A DNA stretch of 64,000 bases, from NCBI GenBank assembly GCA_963792485.1, contig CAWBWL010000011.1, positions 59,549 through 123,548 of the forward strand. The letters run 5' to 3'. The translations under genes and the position numbers were made by a program. The DNA comes from JANOYJ01 sp963792485. GTDB taxonomy: Bacteria; Pseudomonadota; Alphaproteobacteria; Rhizobiales; Rhizobiaceae. The notes beneath the pieces are model-generated. The model was not told the origin of the DNA and searched no databases. It saw only the letters and a program-made list of their open reading frames with translations. Shown piece after piece: positions 33,153 to 41,893 of this stretch; position 1 is the first letter of the stretch, and each line of letters begins with the position of its first letter.

Positions 33153-36118
33153 TGCGCCTCGTCCCAGTTCTTCGCCGCCCGCGCATCGACCCTGAGCGGC
33201 ACGGAAAGGTTCACAGCAGGAAACGCGGCATTCTCCATCACGTCGCGGATCACCGGAATCGCCGCCTCGACATCGCCCTCAGGCGCTTCGAATACAAGCT
33301 CGTCATGCACCTGCAAAAGCATGCGCACGGATGAGAGCTTTTGCTTCTCGAGCGCCCCCTCCATCCGCACCATGGCGCGGCGGATGATGTCGGCGGCTGA
33401 GCCCTGAATCGGCGCATTGATCGAGGCGCGCTCATTGAAAGCGCGCACTTGCGGATTGCTGGAACGGATTTCCGGGTAATGCGCGCGCCGGCCGAATATC
33501 GTCTCGACATAGCCATGCTCGCGGCTGAACGCCTTGGTCCGGTCCATATAGTCGCGGATGCCGGGGAAGCGCTCGAAATATTTCTTGATATAGGCCGAGG
33601 CCTCTTCGCGGGGAATCGACAGCTGATTGGCCAATCCAAATGCCGAAATCCCGTAGATAATGCCGAAATTGATCGCTTTGGCGCGGCGGCGCACATCCGA
33701 TGGCATGCCTTCGACCGGCACGCCGAACATCTCGGAAGCCGTCATTGCATGAATATCGACGCCATCGGAAAACGCTTTGGTCAGCTGCGGAATGTCCGCG
33801 ACATGCGCCAGCACGCGCAGTTCGATCTGCGAATAGTCTGCGGAGATCAGCAGATTGCCGGGTTCGGCGATAAACGCCGTGCGGATCTTGCGCCCCTCCG
33901 CCGTGCGCACCGGAATGTTCTGGATATTCGGATCGGACGAGGAGAGGCGTCCCGTCGTGGTAGACGCCAGTGCAAACGACGTGTGCACCCGTTTTGTGCG
34001 CGGGTTCACATAGGATGGCAGGGCGTCCGTGTAAGTGCCTTTCAATTTGGTCAGCTGGCGCCAGTCGACAATCTTGCGCGGCAGTTCATGACCGGCCAGC
34101 GCAAGCTCCTCCAATATGTCAGCGCCCGTCGCCCATTGACCGGTCGCGGTCTTCTTCGCGCCGGGCAACGAAAGTTTGCCAAAAAGTATGTCGCCCAGCT
34201 GCTTGGGCGAGCCAAGGTTGAACTTCTCGCCCGCAAGCTTGTGCGCCTCGTCCTCAAGCCCGGCGGCGGTCTGCGCAAACTCGCCGGACAGCCGGCTCAG
34301 TATCTGCCGGTCAATGGCAATGCCGCGCTCTTCCATGCGCGCGATCACGTCCACAAGAGGCCGTTCCAGCCGCTCGTAGACGGCCATCATGCCCTCCGCC
34401 GCAAGCCGCGGTTTGAGCACCCGCCAGAGCCGCAGCGTCACATCCGCGTCCTCCGCCGCATAGGCGGTTGCCTCTTCGAGCGGCACCTGGTCAAACGTGA
34501 TCTTGGCCTTGCCAGACCCTGTCAGCCCCTTGTACGAAATCGGCTTGTGCCCGAGAAAGATTTCCGACAGCGCATCCATACCATGCCCCACAACCCCGGC
34601 ATCAAGCGCATAGGACATCAGCATCGTGTCGTCATAGGGCGCGACTGTGATGCCGAGCAGGTTGAACATGTGCCAATCGAACTTGACGTTCTGTCCGATC
34701 TTCAAGACTGCCGGATGCTCCAGCATGGGCTTCAGAATCCTGAGCGCTTCATCCAGCTTGATCTGCCCTTCAATCACCCCACCGCCCAGAAGATCGCCCT
34801 GACCGGTCCGGTGCAGAAGCGGCACGTAACACGCTTTGCCGGGCGCCAGCGCCAGCGAGAACCCCACCATGTTCGCCTGCATCACATCGAGCGAATCCGT
34901 CTCGGTGTCGAAAGCCACAATGCCAGTTTCGACCGCCTCGTCGCACCACTTCTGCAGCGTTTCGAGGTCGCGGATGCAGACATAATTGGTCGTGTCGATT
35001 TTGGCGGCGAGGGCTTCCCCGGCGCGGGTTTTGGCGAGCGCAGCAGGGGTGAGTGTGCCTTCTGTTTTTGTCGGAGCAAAGGGTGCAGGCTTGGCTCCCT
35101 CCTCTACCCTTTGGGGAGAGGCGGTCCGAAGGACCGGTGAGGGAGAGTCATCCGCCCCCACATCCGGCCCATGCGCATCCCTGCCGAGTTCCACCGCCAC
35201 TTCCGCCGCCTCAACCGCCGATGCGTCCGTCCCCGTGGCCTCCGCAATGCGCCGTGTCAGCGTCGTGAACTCCATCGCTTTCAGAAAACCGATCAGCTTC
35301 GGCCCGTTCGGCTTGTCGAGCGACAGCGCGTCGAGTTGAACTTCCAGCGGCACATCCTGCTTCAGCGTCACCAGTGTCCGCGAAATGCGGATATTATCGA
35401 CATTGGCAAGAATCCCTTCGCGCCGCTTGTCCTGCTTGATCTCTCCAGCCCGCGCGATCAGCGTTTCGACATCGCCATATTCCGCCAGGAGTGCCGCTGC
35501 CGTCTTCGGCCCGATACCCGGAACCCCCGGCACATTATCGACGGAATCGCCTGTCAGCGCCTGCAGATCGATCATCTTCTCCGGTGGCACACCCCATTTT
35601 TCGATCACATCTGGAATGCCGAGCCGCTTGTCCTTCATCGTGTCGTAAAGCGTCACCCGCGGGCCAACGAGTTGCATCAGATCCTTGTCGGAGGATATGA
35701 TTGTCACATCCCCGCCCGCCTTCAGCGCTTCGTTTGTGTAGGTGGCGATGAGATCATCCGCCTCAAACCCGTTCATCTCAATGCAAGGCAAATCGAAGGC
35801 GATTGTTGCCTGCCGGATCAGCCCGAATTGCGGCACAAGGTCCTCTGGCGGCGCGCTGCGGTTGGCTTTGTACTCAGGGTAAAGCTCGTTGCGGAATGTC
35901 TTCGACGAATAGTCAAAGATCACCGCAAAATGCGTCGGCGTCACCCCCACCGATGTGTCGCGCGCCTCCAGCATCAGCTTCCACAGCATGTTGCAAAAGC
36001 CCGACACAGCGCCGACCGGCAAGCCGTCAGATTTGCGCGTCAGCGGCGGCAGGGCATGATAGGCGCGGAAAATATAGCCCGAGCCGTCAACGAGAAAGAG
36101 ATGATCGCCTTGTTTCAT
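33149..36118 (-). CDS. polA: DNA polymerase I
   Basis: 989 aa from ATG 36118 ('MKQGDHLFLVDGSGYIFRAY'). Domains in order: 5'-3' exonuclease/FEN (about 1-290), a linker, 3'-5' exonuclease with intact 'FDTETDSL' (near 405), then the polymerase A domain with 'ISADYSQIELRVLAH' (near 759), 'RRRAKAINFGIIYG' and 'LLQVHDELVFEAPEG' (near 939). The protein is longer than usual because the linker carries a 17-codon palindromic repeat plus low-complexity sequence (residues about 310-380). It is a single gene, convergent with the glycan locus. An upstream in-frame ATG at 36154 lacks support. Confidence 0.96.
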   Translation of the reverse strand: MKQGDHLFLVDGSGYIFRAYHALPPLTRKSDGLPVGAVSGFCNMLWKLMLEARDTSVGVTPTHFAVIFDYSSKTFRNELYPEYKANRSAPPEDLVPQFGLIRQATIAFDLPCIEMNGFEADDLIATYTNEALKAGGDVTIISSDKDLMQLVGPRVTLYDTMKDKRLGIPDVIEKWGVPPEKMIDLQALTGDSVDNVPGVPGIGPKTAAALLAEYGDVETLIARAGEIKQDKRREGILANVDNIRISRTLVTLKQDVPLEVQLDALSLDKPNGPKLIGFLKAMEFTTLTRRIAEATGTDASAVEAAEVAVELGRDAHGPDVGADDSPSPVLRTASPQRVEEGAKPAPFAPTKTEGTLTPAALAKTRAGEALAAKIDTTNYVCIRDLETLQKWCDEAVETGIVAFDTETDSLDVMQANMVGFSLALAPGKACYVPLLHRTGQGDLLGGGVIEGQIKLDEALRILKPMLEHPAVLKIGQNVKFDWHMFNLLGITVAPYDDTMLMSYALDAGVVGHGMDALSEIFLGHKPISYKGLTGSGKAKITFDQVPLEEATAYAAEDADVTLRLWRVLKPRLAAEGMMAVYERLERPLVDVIARMEERGIAIDRQILSRLSGEFAQTAAGLEDEAHKLAGEKFNLGSPKQLGDILFGKLSLPGAKKTATGQWATGADILEELALAGHELPRKIVDWRQLTKLKGTYTDALPSYVNPRTKRVHTSFALASTTTGRLSSSDPNIQNIPVRTAEGRKIRTAFIAEPGNLLISADYSQIELRVLAHVADIPQLTKAFSDGVDIHAMTASEMFGVPVEGMPSDVRRRAKAINFGIIYGISAFGLANQLSIPREEASAYIKKYFERFPGIRDYMDRTKAFSREHGYVETIFGRRAHYPEIRSSNPQVRAFNERASINAPIQGSAADIIRRAMVRMEGALEKQKLSSVRMLLQVHDELVFEAPEGDVEAAIPVIRDVMENAAFPAVNLSVPLRVDARAAKNWDEAH
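35095..35145. repeat. 51-bp palindromic element inserted in frame in polA
   Basis: CTCCCTC ... GAGGGAG enclose two smaller stems: CCTCtaCCC/GGGgaGAGG, and CGGTCC-GAA-GGACCG. It is exactly 17 codons long, adding residues about 325-341 (peptide around 'SPSPVLRTASPQRVEEGAK') to the linker between the two exonuclease domains. Sequences of this kind are common intergenic palindromes in alphaproteobacteria. Confidence 0.75.
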
Positions 36119-36214
36119 GGGCCATGGATAGCGCGTCTCACGGCGCTCACGCAATCGTTACAAAACTGTAATCTCCCGTGTCCTTGATTCGCCATAATCG
36201 CGAAACCAAATAGG

Positions 36215-36362
36215 GTGTATCGGCGTTATTGCCGGTGTCCGGAAAGGGCTCGTCCCCCGCCCGACCGGAACAGCGGCAGTCCATCCCCCCTCTCCGGACT
36301 GCCGCACCATTGGTAGAGTACCAGTGCCGCCACGGACCACCCTCCTCCGTGGCGGCCTTTTT
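36215..36362 (+). ncRNA. Candidate trans-acting small RNA with C-rich (anti-Shine-Dalgarno-like) loops
   Basis: Between polA and the peptidase lie four stem-loops in about 150 bp: CGGC/GCCG at 36221-36234; TGTCCGG/CCGGAACA with a C-rich loop (36236-36272); GCGGCAGTCC/GGACTGCCGC with a CCCCCC-containing loop (36273-36305); and a terminator, GCCGCCACGGA/TCCGTGGCGGC with loop CCACCCTCC, followed by CTTTTTATT (36326-36362). A possible promoter is TTGATT at 36184 and CAAATA near 36206. CU-rich exposed loops ending in a strong terminator are typical of rhizobial CUCCUCCC-type sRNAs. No known family name is claimed. Confidence 0.55.
36326..36362 (+). terminator. Strong intrinsic terminator upstream of the M20 peptidase gene
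   Basis: A perfect 11-bp stem (GCCGCCACGGA with TCCGTGGCGGC), nine-base loop, then CTTTTTATT. It ends 50 bp before the peptidase ATG and points in the same direction, so it most likely ends a separate short transcript rather than polA, which is on the other strand. Confidence 0.75.
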
Positions 36363-36412
36363 ATTGCTTGCGCGTCATTCTATGGTTCCGGGAGCGAATC
36401 GAGGGGTTTTTC

Positions 36413-37800
36413 ATGGATATCGAGCCGGTCCTGTCAAAAATTGACGAGAACCTTGAACCGGGCCTTGCGCGCCTGTTCGATCTCATGCGCATCCAGTCCA
36501 TCTCGACCGATCCCGCCTACGCGTCCGAATGCCGCAAGGCGGCGGAGTTTCTGGCGGCGGACCTTGCCTCCATCGGCTTCGACGCCTCCATCCGCGACAC
36601 AACCGGCCATCCCATGGTCGTCGCCCATCATGAGGGCGCGGGGCCGCATGTGCTTGTTCTACGGCCATTATGACGTGCAGCCCGTTGATCCGCTGAACCT
36701 CTGGGAGGCTGGACCGTTCGACGCCATGCTGCGCACCCGCGCCGATGGCTCCAAGGAAATCTTCGGCCGCGGCTCGGCTGACGACAAGGGCCAGCTGATG
36801 ACCTTCGTCGAAGCCTGCCGCGCCTATAAATCCGTGCATGGCAAACTGCCCTGCAAGGTCACCATCCTGTTTGAAGGCGAGGAGGAATCCGGCTCGCCCT
36901 CGCTCAAACCATTTCTCGCCGCCAACGCAGCAGAGTTGAAAGCCGAAATCGCCCTCGTCTGCGACACCAATATGTGGGACCGGCGAGACGCCCGCCATAG
37001 CCACTTCTTTGCGCGGCCTGATGGAGGAGGAAATCATCATCACCGCCGCCTCCCGCGATCTGCACTCCGGCTATTACGGCGGCGCGGCGGCAAACCCGAT
37101 CCATGTCCTGTCGTCCATTTGCGCGGACCTGCATGATAAGCGATGGCCGCGTCACGATTCCCGGCTTCTACGAAGGCGTCGAGGAGACGCCCGCCGGACA
37201 TTCTGAAAATGTGGCAAGAGCCTTGGCCTGACCGCGCAGAGCTTCCTCGGCGAAATCGGTCTCTCCGTTCCCTCCGGCGAAAAGAACCGCTCCGTGCTGG
37301 AACTGATCTGGGCCCGCCCCACCGCCGAGGTCAACGGCATTTCCGGCGGCTATCAGGGCGAGGGGTTCAAAACCGTCATCGCCGCCAAAGCGTCTGCCAA
37401 AATCTCATGCCGCCTCGTTCACAAACAGGACTCCGACAAAATCCGCGCCGCCTTCCGCGAATTCGTGCGCGCCCGCATCCCGGCCGATTGCTCCGTCGAG
37501 TTCATCAACCATGGCGGCGCGCCCGCAACGCAGCTGCCCTATTCCTCGCCCTTCATCGATAAGGCAAAACGAGCCCTGTCCGACGAATGGCCAAAACCCA
37601 CGGCCATGATCGGCATGGGCGGCTCGATCCCGATTGTAGGCGATTTTCAGCGCCTCCTCGGCATGCCTTCCCTGATGATCGGCTTTGGATTGGCCGATGA
37701 CAGAATTCATTCACCGAATGAAAAGTATGACCTGTCATCTTTCCACAAAGGCGCCCGGTCATGGGCGCGCATTCTGGCGGCACTGGCGGAAAGCGATTGA
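36413..37800 (+). pseudogene. M20/M28-type dipeptidase (ArgE/DapE family), five +1 frameshifts
   Basis: Reading across breaks gives one M20 metallopeptidase of about 460 aa: 'LARLFDLMRIQSIS', then 'FYGHYDVQP' (metal-binding His and Asp), 'FGRGSADDKGQLM' (bridging Asp), 'LFEGEEESGSPS' (catalytic Glu pair), 'SRDLHSGYYGGAAANPIHVL' (dimerisation-domain His), and 'MIGMGGSIPIVGDFQ' near the end. Extra single bases fall near 36656, 36978, 37141, 37195 and 37211. All are insertions, and each flank stays conserved. These enzymes cleave dipeptides or N-acyl amino acids. Either a damaged gene or a burst of sequencing errors; five insertions in 560 bp is the densest outside the last 4 kb. Confidence 0.8.
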
Positions 37801-38288
37801 TGGAAATGCGTCTTGATCCGGCTCCAACTATCCGGCGTGCCGGACCGGGCGACGCCCAGTCCATTTTTGACCTGCAAGAGAGCTTGTTCCCAGGGGACGT
37901 CAACCGGCTCAGTCTTGATGACTTGCGCGCGCTTGAGAAAATCAGGCACATAATCGCGCTGGCTGCGGAAACTGCGGATGGCGTTGGTGGCTTCCTCGTC
38001 ATGAACACCCGGTTTATGCGTCCGTGGACGGGTATCGATTTTGTTGGCGTCGCGCCGTCTGCCTCCGGAAGGGGCATCGGTGGCAAGCTGCTTGAAACTG
38101 CCTTTTTTGTTTCACCCCGCCCTGTGCTGCGCCTGTTCGTGCGTCCTTCAAATGCGGCAGCGCGCGCGCTTTACGCGCGGTGCGGTTTCCGGCATACGTC
38201 AACGCGAACAGCAAACTATGCAGACGGCGAAGATGCTTTGGTGCTTATGAAATGGGCTGGGCTGAAAGCGTTTCGTCATAGACCATGA
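37800..38288 (+). CDS. GNAT family N-acetyltransferase
   Basis: 162 aa from ATG 37800, overlapping the peptidase stop. 'PTIRRAGPGDAQSIFDLQES' begins the fold; 'IDFVGVAPSASGRGIGGKLL' is motif A with the acetyl-CoA loop SGRGIGG; 'RPSNAAARALYARCGFRHTS' is motif B. The substrate is unknown. Coupling to the peptidase suggests a role in amino-acid or peptide handling, but this is weak evidence. Confidence 0.82.
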   Translation: MEMRLDPAPTIRRAGPGDAQSIFDLQESLFPGDVNRLSLDDLRALEKIRHIIALAAETADGVGGFLVMNTRFMRPWTGIDFVGVAPSASGRGIGGKLLETAFFVSPRPVLRLFVRPSNAAARALYARCGFRHTSTRTANYADGEDALVLMKWAGLKAFRHRP

Positions 38289-38311
38289 AGATTGCAAAGG
38301 CCTGAGCCGCG

Positions 38312-38929
38312 ATGACCATCCGCTACCACAAGGGCGATCTGCCGAACCTTGACCATTATGACGTCGAGGCAGTCGCCATCGACACGGAAACGCTCGGCCT
38401 CAAGCCGCACCGCGACCGGCTCTGCGTTGTGCAATTATCGCCTGGCGACGGCTCAGCCGATGTCGTTCAAATCCCGGCGGGCAAGATTTCCGCCCCCAAT
38501 CTCGCCAGGCTTTTGGAGAACAGGAAGATCACCAAAATCTTCCACTTTGCCCGCTTCGACGTTGCGGTCTTGCAGCACGCGCTCGGCGTGACGACAGAGC
38601 CCGTCTTCTGCACCAAGATCGCCTCGCGCCTGACCCGCACCTATACCGACCGCCATGGCCTCAAAGACATCTGCGCCGAGCTTCTCGACGTGCAGCTGTC
38701 CAAAGTGCAGCAATCCTCCGATTGGGCCGCCGAAAAACTCTCCCCTGCCCAGCTCGAATACGCCGCGTCAGACGTTCTCTATCTGCACCGCTTGAAGGCC
38801 GAATTCGACAAACGCCTCGCCCGCGAAGGCCGCACCGCCCTCGCCGACGCCTGCTTCAAATTCCTCCCCGCCCGCGCCAAGCTCGATCTTTGCGGCTGGG
38901 ACGAGGAAGACATTTTCGCGCACAGCTGA
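38312..38929 (+). CDS. Ribonuclease D-like 3'-5' exonuclease
   Basis: 205 aa DEDD-type exonuclease: 'VAIDTETLGLKPHRDRL' (Exo I, D and E), 'IFHFARFDVAVLQHAL' (Exo II) and 'YAASDVLYLHRL' (Exo III, DEDDy Tyr). It has only the catalytic domain; the HRDC domains of E. coli RNase D (375 aa) are absent, which is common for the short alphaproteobacterial form. It acts on the 3' ends of structured RNAs such as tRNA. A stand-alone gene 23 bp after the GNAT gene. Confidence 0.88.
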   Translation: MTIRYHKGDLPNLDHYDVEAVAIDTETLGLKPHRDRLCVVQLSPGDGSADVVQIPAGKISAPNLARLLENRKITKIFHFARFDVAVLQHALGVTTEPVFCTKIASRLTRTYTDRHGLKDICAELLDVQLSKVQQSSDWAAEKLSPAQLEYAASDVLYLHRLKAEFDKRLAREGRTALADACFKFLPARAKLDLCGWDEEDIFAHS

Positions 38930-39046
38930 TTTTCAGCCTCGGCGCACCAAATCCTGAACAGTGCATCAACCGATGCGCGCCTTGGCGTTGGCTGCATCTC
39001 GCACCATATGCCGTCAACTGAATTTCAACCGAAAATGGAGTTACCC

Positions 39047-39631
39047 ATGGCCGCCAAGCCTCATATCGCCCTGATCATAGGCTCGACCCGCCCCACCCGC
39101 TTTGCCGACAAGCCGGCGCAGTGGATGCTGAAGCAAATGCAGGCGCGCGATGATCTCACCGTTGAGCTCGTTGACGTGCGCGACTATAATCTCCCCTTCT
39201 TCAATGAAATGGCCTCAAACCTCTGGATGCCAAGCCAGGACCCGAACGCGGTCAAATGGCAGAAGAAGCTGGCTGAGTTTGACGGCTATGTTTTCGTTGT
39301 CGCCGAATACAACCGCTCAGTCACGGCCTCTTTGAAGAATGCGATGGACCAGGCCTATGTGGAATGGGGCCACAAGCCGATGGCAGCCATTGGGTATGGC
39401 GGGCTTGGCGCGGGACGCGCGGTCGAGCATCTGCGCACGATTTCTGTCGAGCTGCAGATGGTGCCGGTTCGCAATGCTGTACATATCGGCGGCGGCGACT
39501 TTATGAAAGTGCATCCCATGGGCGCCAATGCGCCGATCGAGGAGATCGAGGCCAATCTCCTGCCTTCAGCCAAGGCAATGCTGGATGACGTTGTCTGGTG
39601 GGCGAATGCCACGAAGGCCGCGCGGGGATAA
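39047..39631 (+). CDS. NADPH-dependent FMN reductase-family protein
   Basis: 194 aa flavodoxin-like protein. 'ALIIGSTRPTRFADKPAQWM' is the FMN phosphate loop (GSxR), 'VFVVAEYNRSVTASLKNAMD' the second flavin-binding loop, and 'AAIGYGGLGAGRAVEHLR' the third. It matches chromate/azo/FMN reductases such as ChrR and YieF. ATG 39047 follows GGAG by six bases; two upstream in-frame ATGs lack better sites. A strong hairpin follows the stop. Confidence 0.87.
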   Translation: MAAKPHIALIIGSTRPTRFADKPAQWMLKQMQARDDLTVELVDVRDYNLPFFNEMASNLWMPSQDPNAVKWQKKLAEFDGYVFVVAEYNRSVTASLKNAMDQAYVEWGHKPMAAIGYGGLGAGRAVEHLRTISVELQMVPVRNAVHIGGGDFMKVHPMGANAPIEEIEANLLPSAKAMLDDVVWWANATKAARG

Positions 39632-39636
39632 CAGCC

Positions 39637-39682
39637 TCACGGCGAGTTGCTGCGCCGGTCAGCCAGCCGCAATTCGCCGTGA
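39637..39682 (+). terminator. Long inverted repeat after the flavin reductase gene
   Basis: TCACGGCGAGTTGC pairs with GCAATTCGCCGTGA, 14 bp with one G-U, loop 18 nt, followed by CTTTCG. A likely factor-independent terminator or mRNA-stabilising stem; the T-run is short. Confidence 0.55.
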
Positions 39683-39757
39683 CTTTCGCAGAAACCACTT
39701 GAAGCCGCGCCGGATTCCGCCTTTGTCTCTCCGCAGTGTTTGAACACGGAGTAAGGC

Positions 39758-40555
39758 ATGGAGCCCGGCGCGGACACATGGCTGGACAAGGTCGGCGCGT
39801 ATCTGGCGCACCGGCTGCAGGAGGAATCCTCCGGCTACAATCCGTTCACCCCGTCTGATCCCGGCGTGCTGCGCCGTTCATTGGAGCCGGGCGACATCCT
39901 GCTGGTCGAGGGTAACCAGCATCTCTCCAACGCCATCAAATACCTCACCCAGTCCACCTGGAGCCACGCGGCGCTGTATGTCGGCGACGCGCTGCCCCCG
40001 GACTCTTCCGGCGGCCCGCGCCCGCAGCTGATTGAGGTCGTGCTCGGCGATGGCTGCATCGCTTCGCCGCTTGAGAAATACCGCACCTACAACACCCGCA
40101 TCTGCCGCCCCGTTGCGCTGGTGCCGGAAGACCGCGAGCGGCTGATCAATTTCATGCTCTCGCGCCTCGGATCGCGCTATGACACGAAAAACATCTTCGA
40201 TCTGCTGCGATATTTCCTCCCGACCCCGCCCGTCCCCGTCCGCTGGCGCCGGCGCATGATCGCGCTTGGCTCGGGCGAACCCACCCGCGCCATCTGCTCA
40301 ACCCTGATCGCCGAAGCCTTTCAGGCCATCAGCTACCCCATCCTGCCGGAAGTCACCCTCGCCCCCGGCCGCACGGCCGCCCAGTCCGACTATTCCCGCC
40401 GCGAAATCCTTCACATCCGCCATCATTCCCTGTTTACGCCGAGGGATTTCGACCTGTCGCCGTATTTCCAGGTGGTGAAGCCGACGATTGCACACGGGTT
40501 TGATTATACAAAACTGGAGTGGTCTGCGGAAAAGGACCTCGAGTCTTCAGGCTAG
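39758..40555 (+). CDS. YiiX/YebB-like NlpC/P60 cysteine hydrolase
   Basis: 265 aa. 'LEPGDILLVEGNQHLSNAIK', then 'TWSHAALYVGD' (catalytic His), and 'AICSTLIAEAFQAI' (nucleophile Cys) give the circularly permuted NlpC/P60 arrangement of YiiX-type amidases, where His precedes Cys. No signal peptide is seen. These proteins act on amide or acyl bonds of peptidoglycan-like or lipid substrates; the precise target is unknown. It is convergent with the TRAP operon, six bases apart. Confidence 0.82.
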   Translation: MEPGADTWLDKVGAYLAHRLQEESSGYNPFTPSDPGVLRRSLEPGDILLVEGNQHLSNAIKYLTQSTWSHAALYVGDALPPDSSGGPRPQLIEVVLGDGCIASPLEKYRTYNTRICRPVALVPEDRERLINFMLSRLGSRYDTKNIFDLLRYFLPTPPVPVRWRRRMIALGSGEPTRAICSTLIAEAFQAISYPILPEVTLAPGRTAAQSDYSRREILHIRHHSLFTPRDFDLSPYFQVVKPTIAHGFDYTKLEWSAEKDLESSG

Positions 40556-40561
40556 GATACT

Positions 40562-41893
40562 CTAGCCGCCATAAAGGTAGTTGGGCAGCCAAAGTCCGAT
40601 GGCAGGGAAGGTGTACAGCAGGACCATTGCCAAAATCACGATGAAGATGAACGGCATCACTCCGGAAAAGATGTCATTGATCGACACATGCTTCGGCGCG
40701 ACGCCCTTCAAATAGAAGGGCGCCATCGCCACAGGCGGCGACAGGAACGACGTCTGGATGTTCAGCGCAATCAGCAGGCCGAAGAACAGCGGATCGATGC
40801 CGAAATGATCCAGCAGCGGCAGGAAAATCGGCACGAAGATGACAATGATCTCGGTCCATTCCAGCGGCCAGCCGAGAACGAAAATGATGAGCTGCGCCAC
40901 AACCAGAAACATGAACGGCGTCAGGTTGAGGCCGATGACAAAATCCTTGATGACCTGATCGCCGCCGAGAAGCGCAAAGACGGCAGAGAAGGTGAAGGAG
41001 CCGACAAACAGCCAGCCGACCATGGCCGAGGTGCGGGCGGTCAGATAGACGGATTCCTTCAGCTTGGTGAAGTTCAGCGAGCGGTAGGCGGCGGCAAGCA
41101 CCAGCGCGCCAAGTGCGCCGATGGCGGCGGCCTCGGACGGCGTGGCGATGCCCATCAGGATCGCGCCGAGCACGCTGAGGATCAGCAGCGCCAGCGGCAC
41201 AAAGGATGTCGAAAGCTCATAGATGATCGTCGGCCAAGGCACGTTTCGCTCTTCCTTGGGCAGTTTGGGCGCGAGTTCCGGCTTCCACCAGCACAGGACG
41301 ATGACATACAGCATGTAGAGCCCGGCCAGCATCAGGCCCGGAAAGAACGCGCCGGCGTAAAGCTTGACCGGCGAGACGCCAGTGGTCGCGCCGTAAAGAA
41401 TGAGCATGATCGAGGGCGGGATGAGAATGCCGAGACAGCCGCCAGCGCAAACGACACCGGCCGAGAGCTTCACATCATAGCCGGCCTTCAGCATGGCGGG
41501 GAACGCGAGCAGTCCCATGAGGGTCACGACCGCGCCAACAATACCGGTGGCGGTGGCGAACAGCGTGCAGGTAATCAGCGTCGCAACAGCCAGCGAACCC
41601 GGAACGCCACCCGCTGCAAGCTGGACTGAGCGGAACAGCCGGTCGAGAATATTCGCCCGCTCAATAATGTAACCCATGAACACAAATAGCGGCACGGAGA
41701 TCAGCACATCATTTGTCATCACCGACCATGAGCGCTGCACCAAGAGCGACATGACCGGCTCCCAATTGCCGTCAAAAGCGAGCCAGGCAAAGCCAACCCC
41801 CATGGCCATCAGGGTGAAAGCGATGGGGAAGCCAAGCATGATCAGGAAGACGAAGAGCCCCAGCATGAAGACGCCGAGCTGCGGATCGGTCAT
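40562..41893 (-). CDS. TRAP transporter large permease (DctM type)
   Basis: 443 aa, about 12 transmembrane segments. ATG 41893 ('MTDPQLGVFMLGLFVFLIML') starts the first helix and overlaps the small-permease stop. 'ICAGGCLGILIPPSIMLILYG' (here VCAGGCLGILIPPS) and the 'PPVAMAPFYLKGVAP' loop are DctM hallmarks. Together with the DctQ and DctP genes upstream it forms a Na+-coupled tripartite importer for organic acids. It is the last gene of the minus-strand operon starting at 45718. Confidence 0.92.
   Translation of the reverse strand: MTDPQLGVFMLGLFVFLIMLGFPIAFTLMAMGVGFAWLAFDGNWEPVMSLLVQRSWSVMTNDVLISVPLFVFMGYIIERANILDRLFRSVQLAAGGVPGSLAVATLITCTLFATATGIVGAVVTLMGLLAFPAMLKAGYDVKLSAGVVCAGGCLGILIPPSIMLILYGATTGVSPVKLYAGAFFPGLMLAGLYMLYVIVLCWWKPELAPKLPKEERNVPWPTIIYELSTSFVPLALLILSVLGAILMGIATPSEAAAIGALGALVLAAAYRSLNFTKLKESVYLTARTSAMVGWLFVGSFTFSAVFALLGGDQVIKDFVIGLNLTPFMFLVVAQLIIFVLGWPLEWTEIIVIFVPIFLPLLDHFGIDPLFFGLLIALNIQTSFLSPPVAMAPFYLKGVAPKHVSINDIFSGVMPFIFIVILAMVLLYTFPAIGLWLPNYLYGG

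Noticed and set aside
33449..35140. 563-codon plus-strand open frame
   Set aside because: It is antisense to polA, whose motifs are intact; an artefact of GC-rich codon bias.
40688..41629. 313-codon plus-strand open frame rich in Arg, Gln and His
   Set aside because: Antisense to a DctM permease; its composition is what reverse-read hydrophobic helices give.
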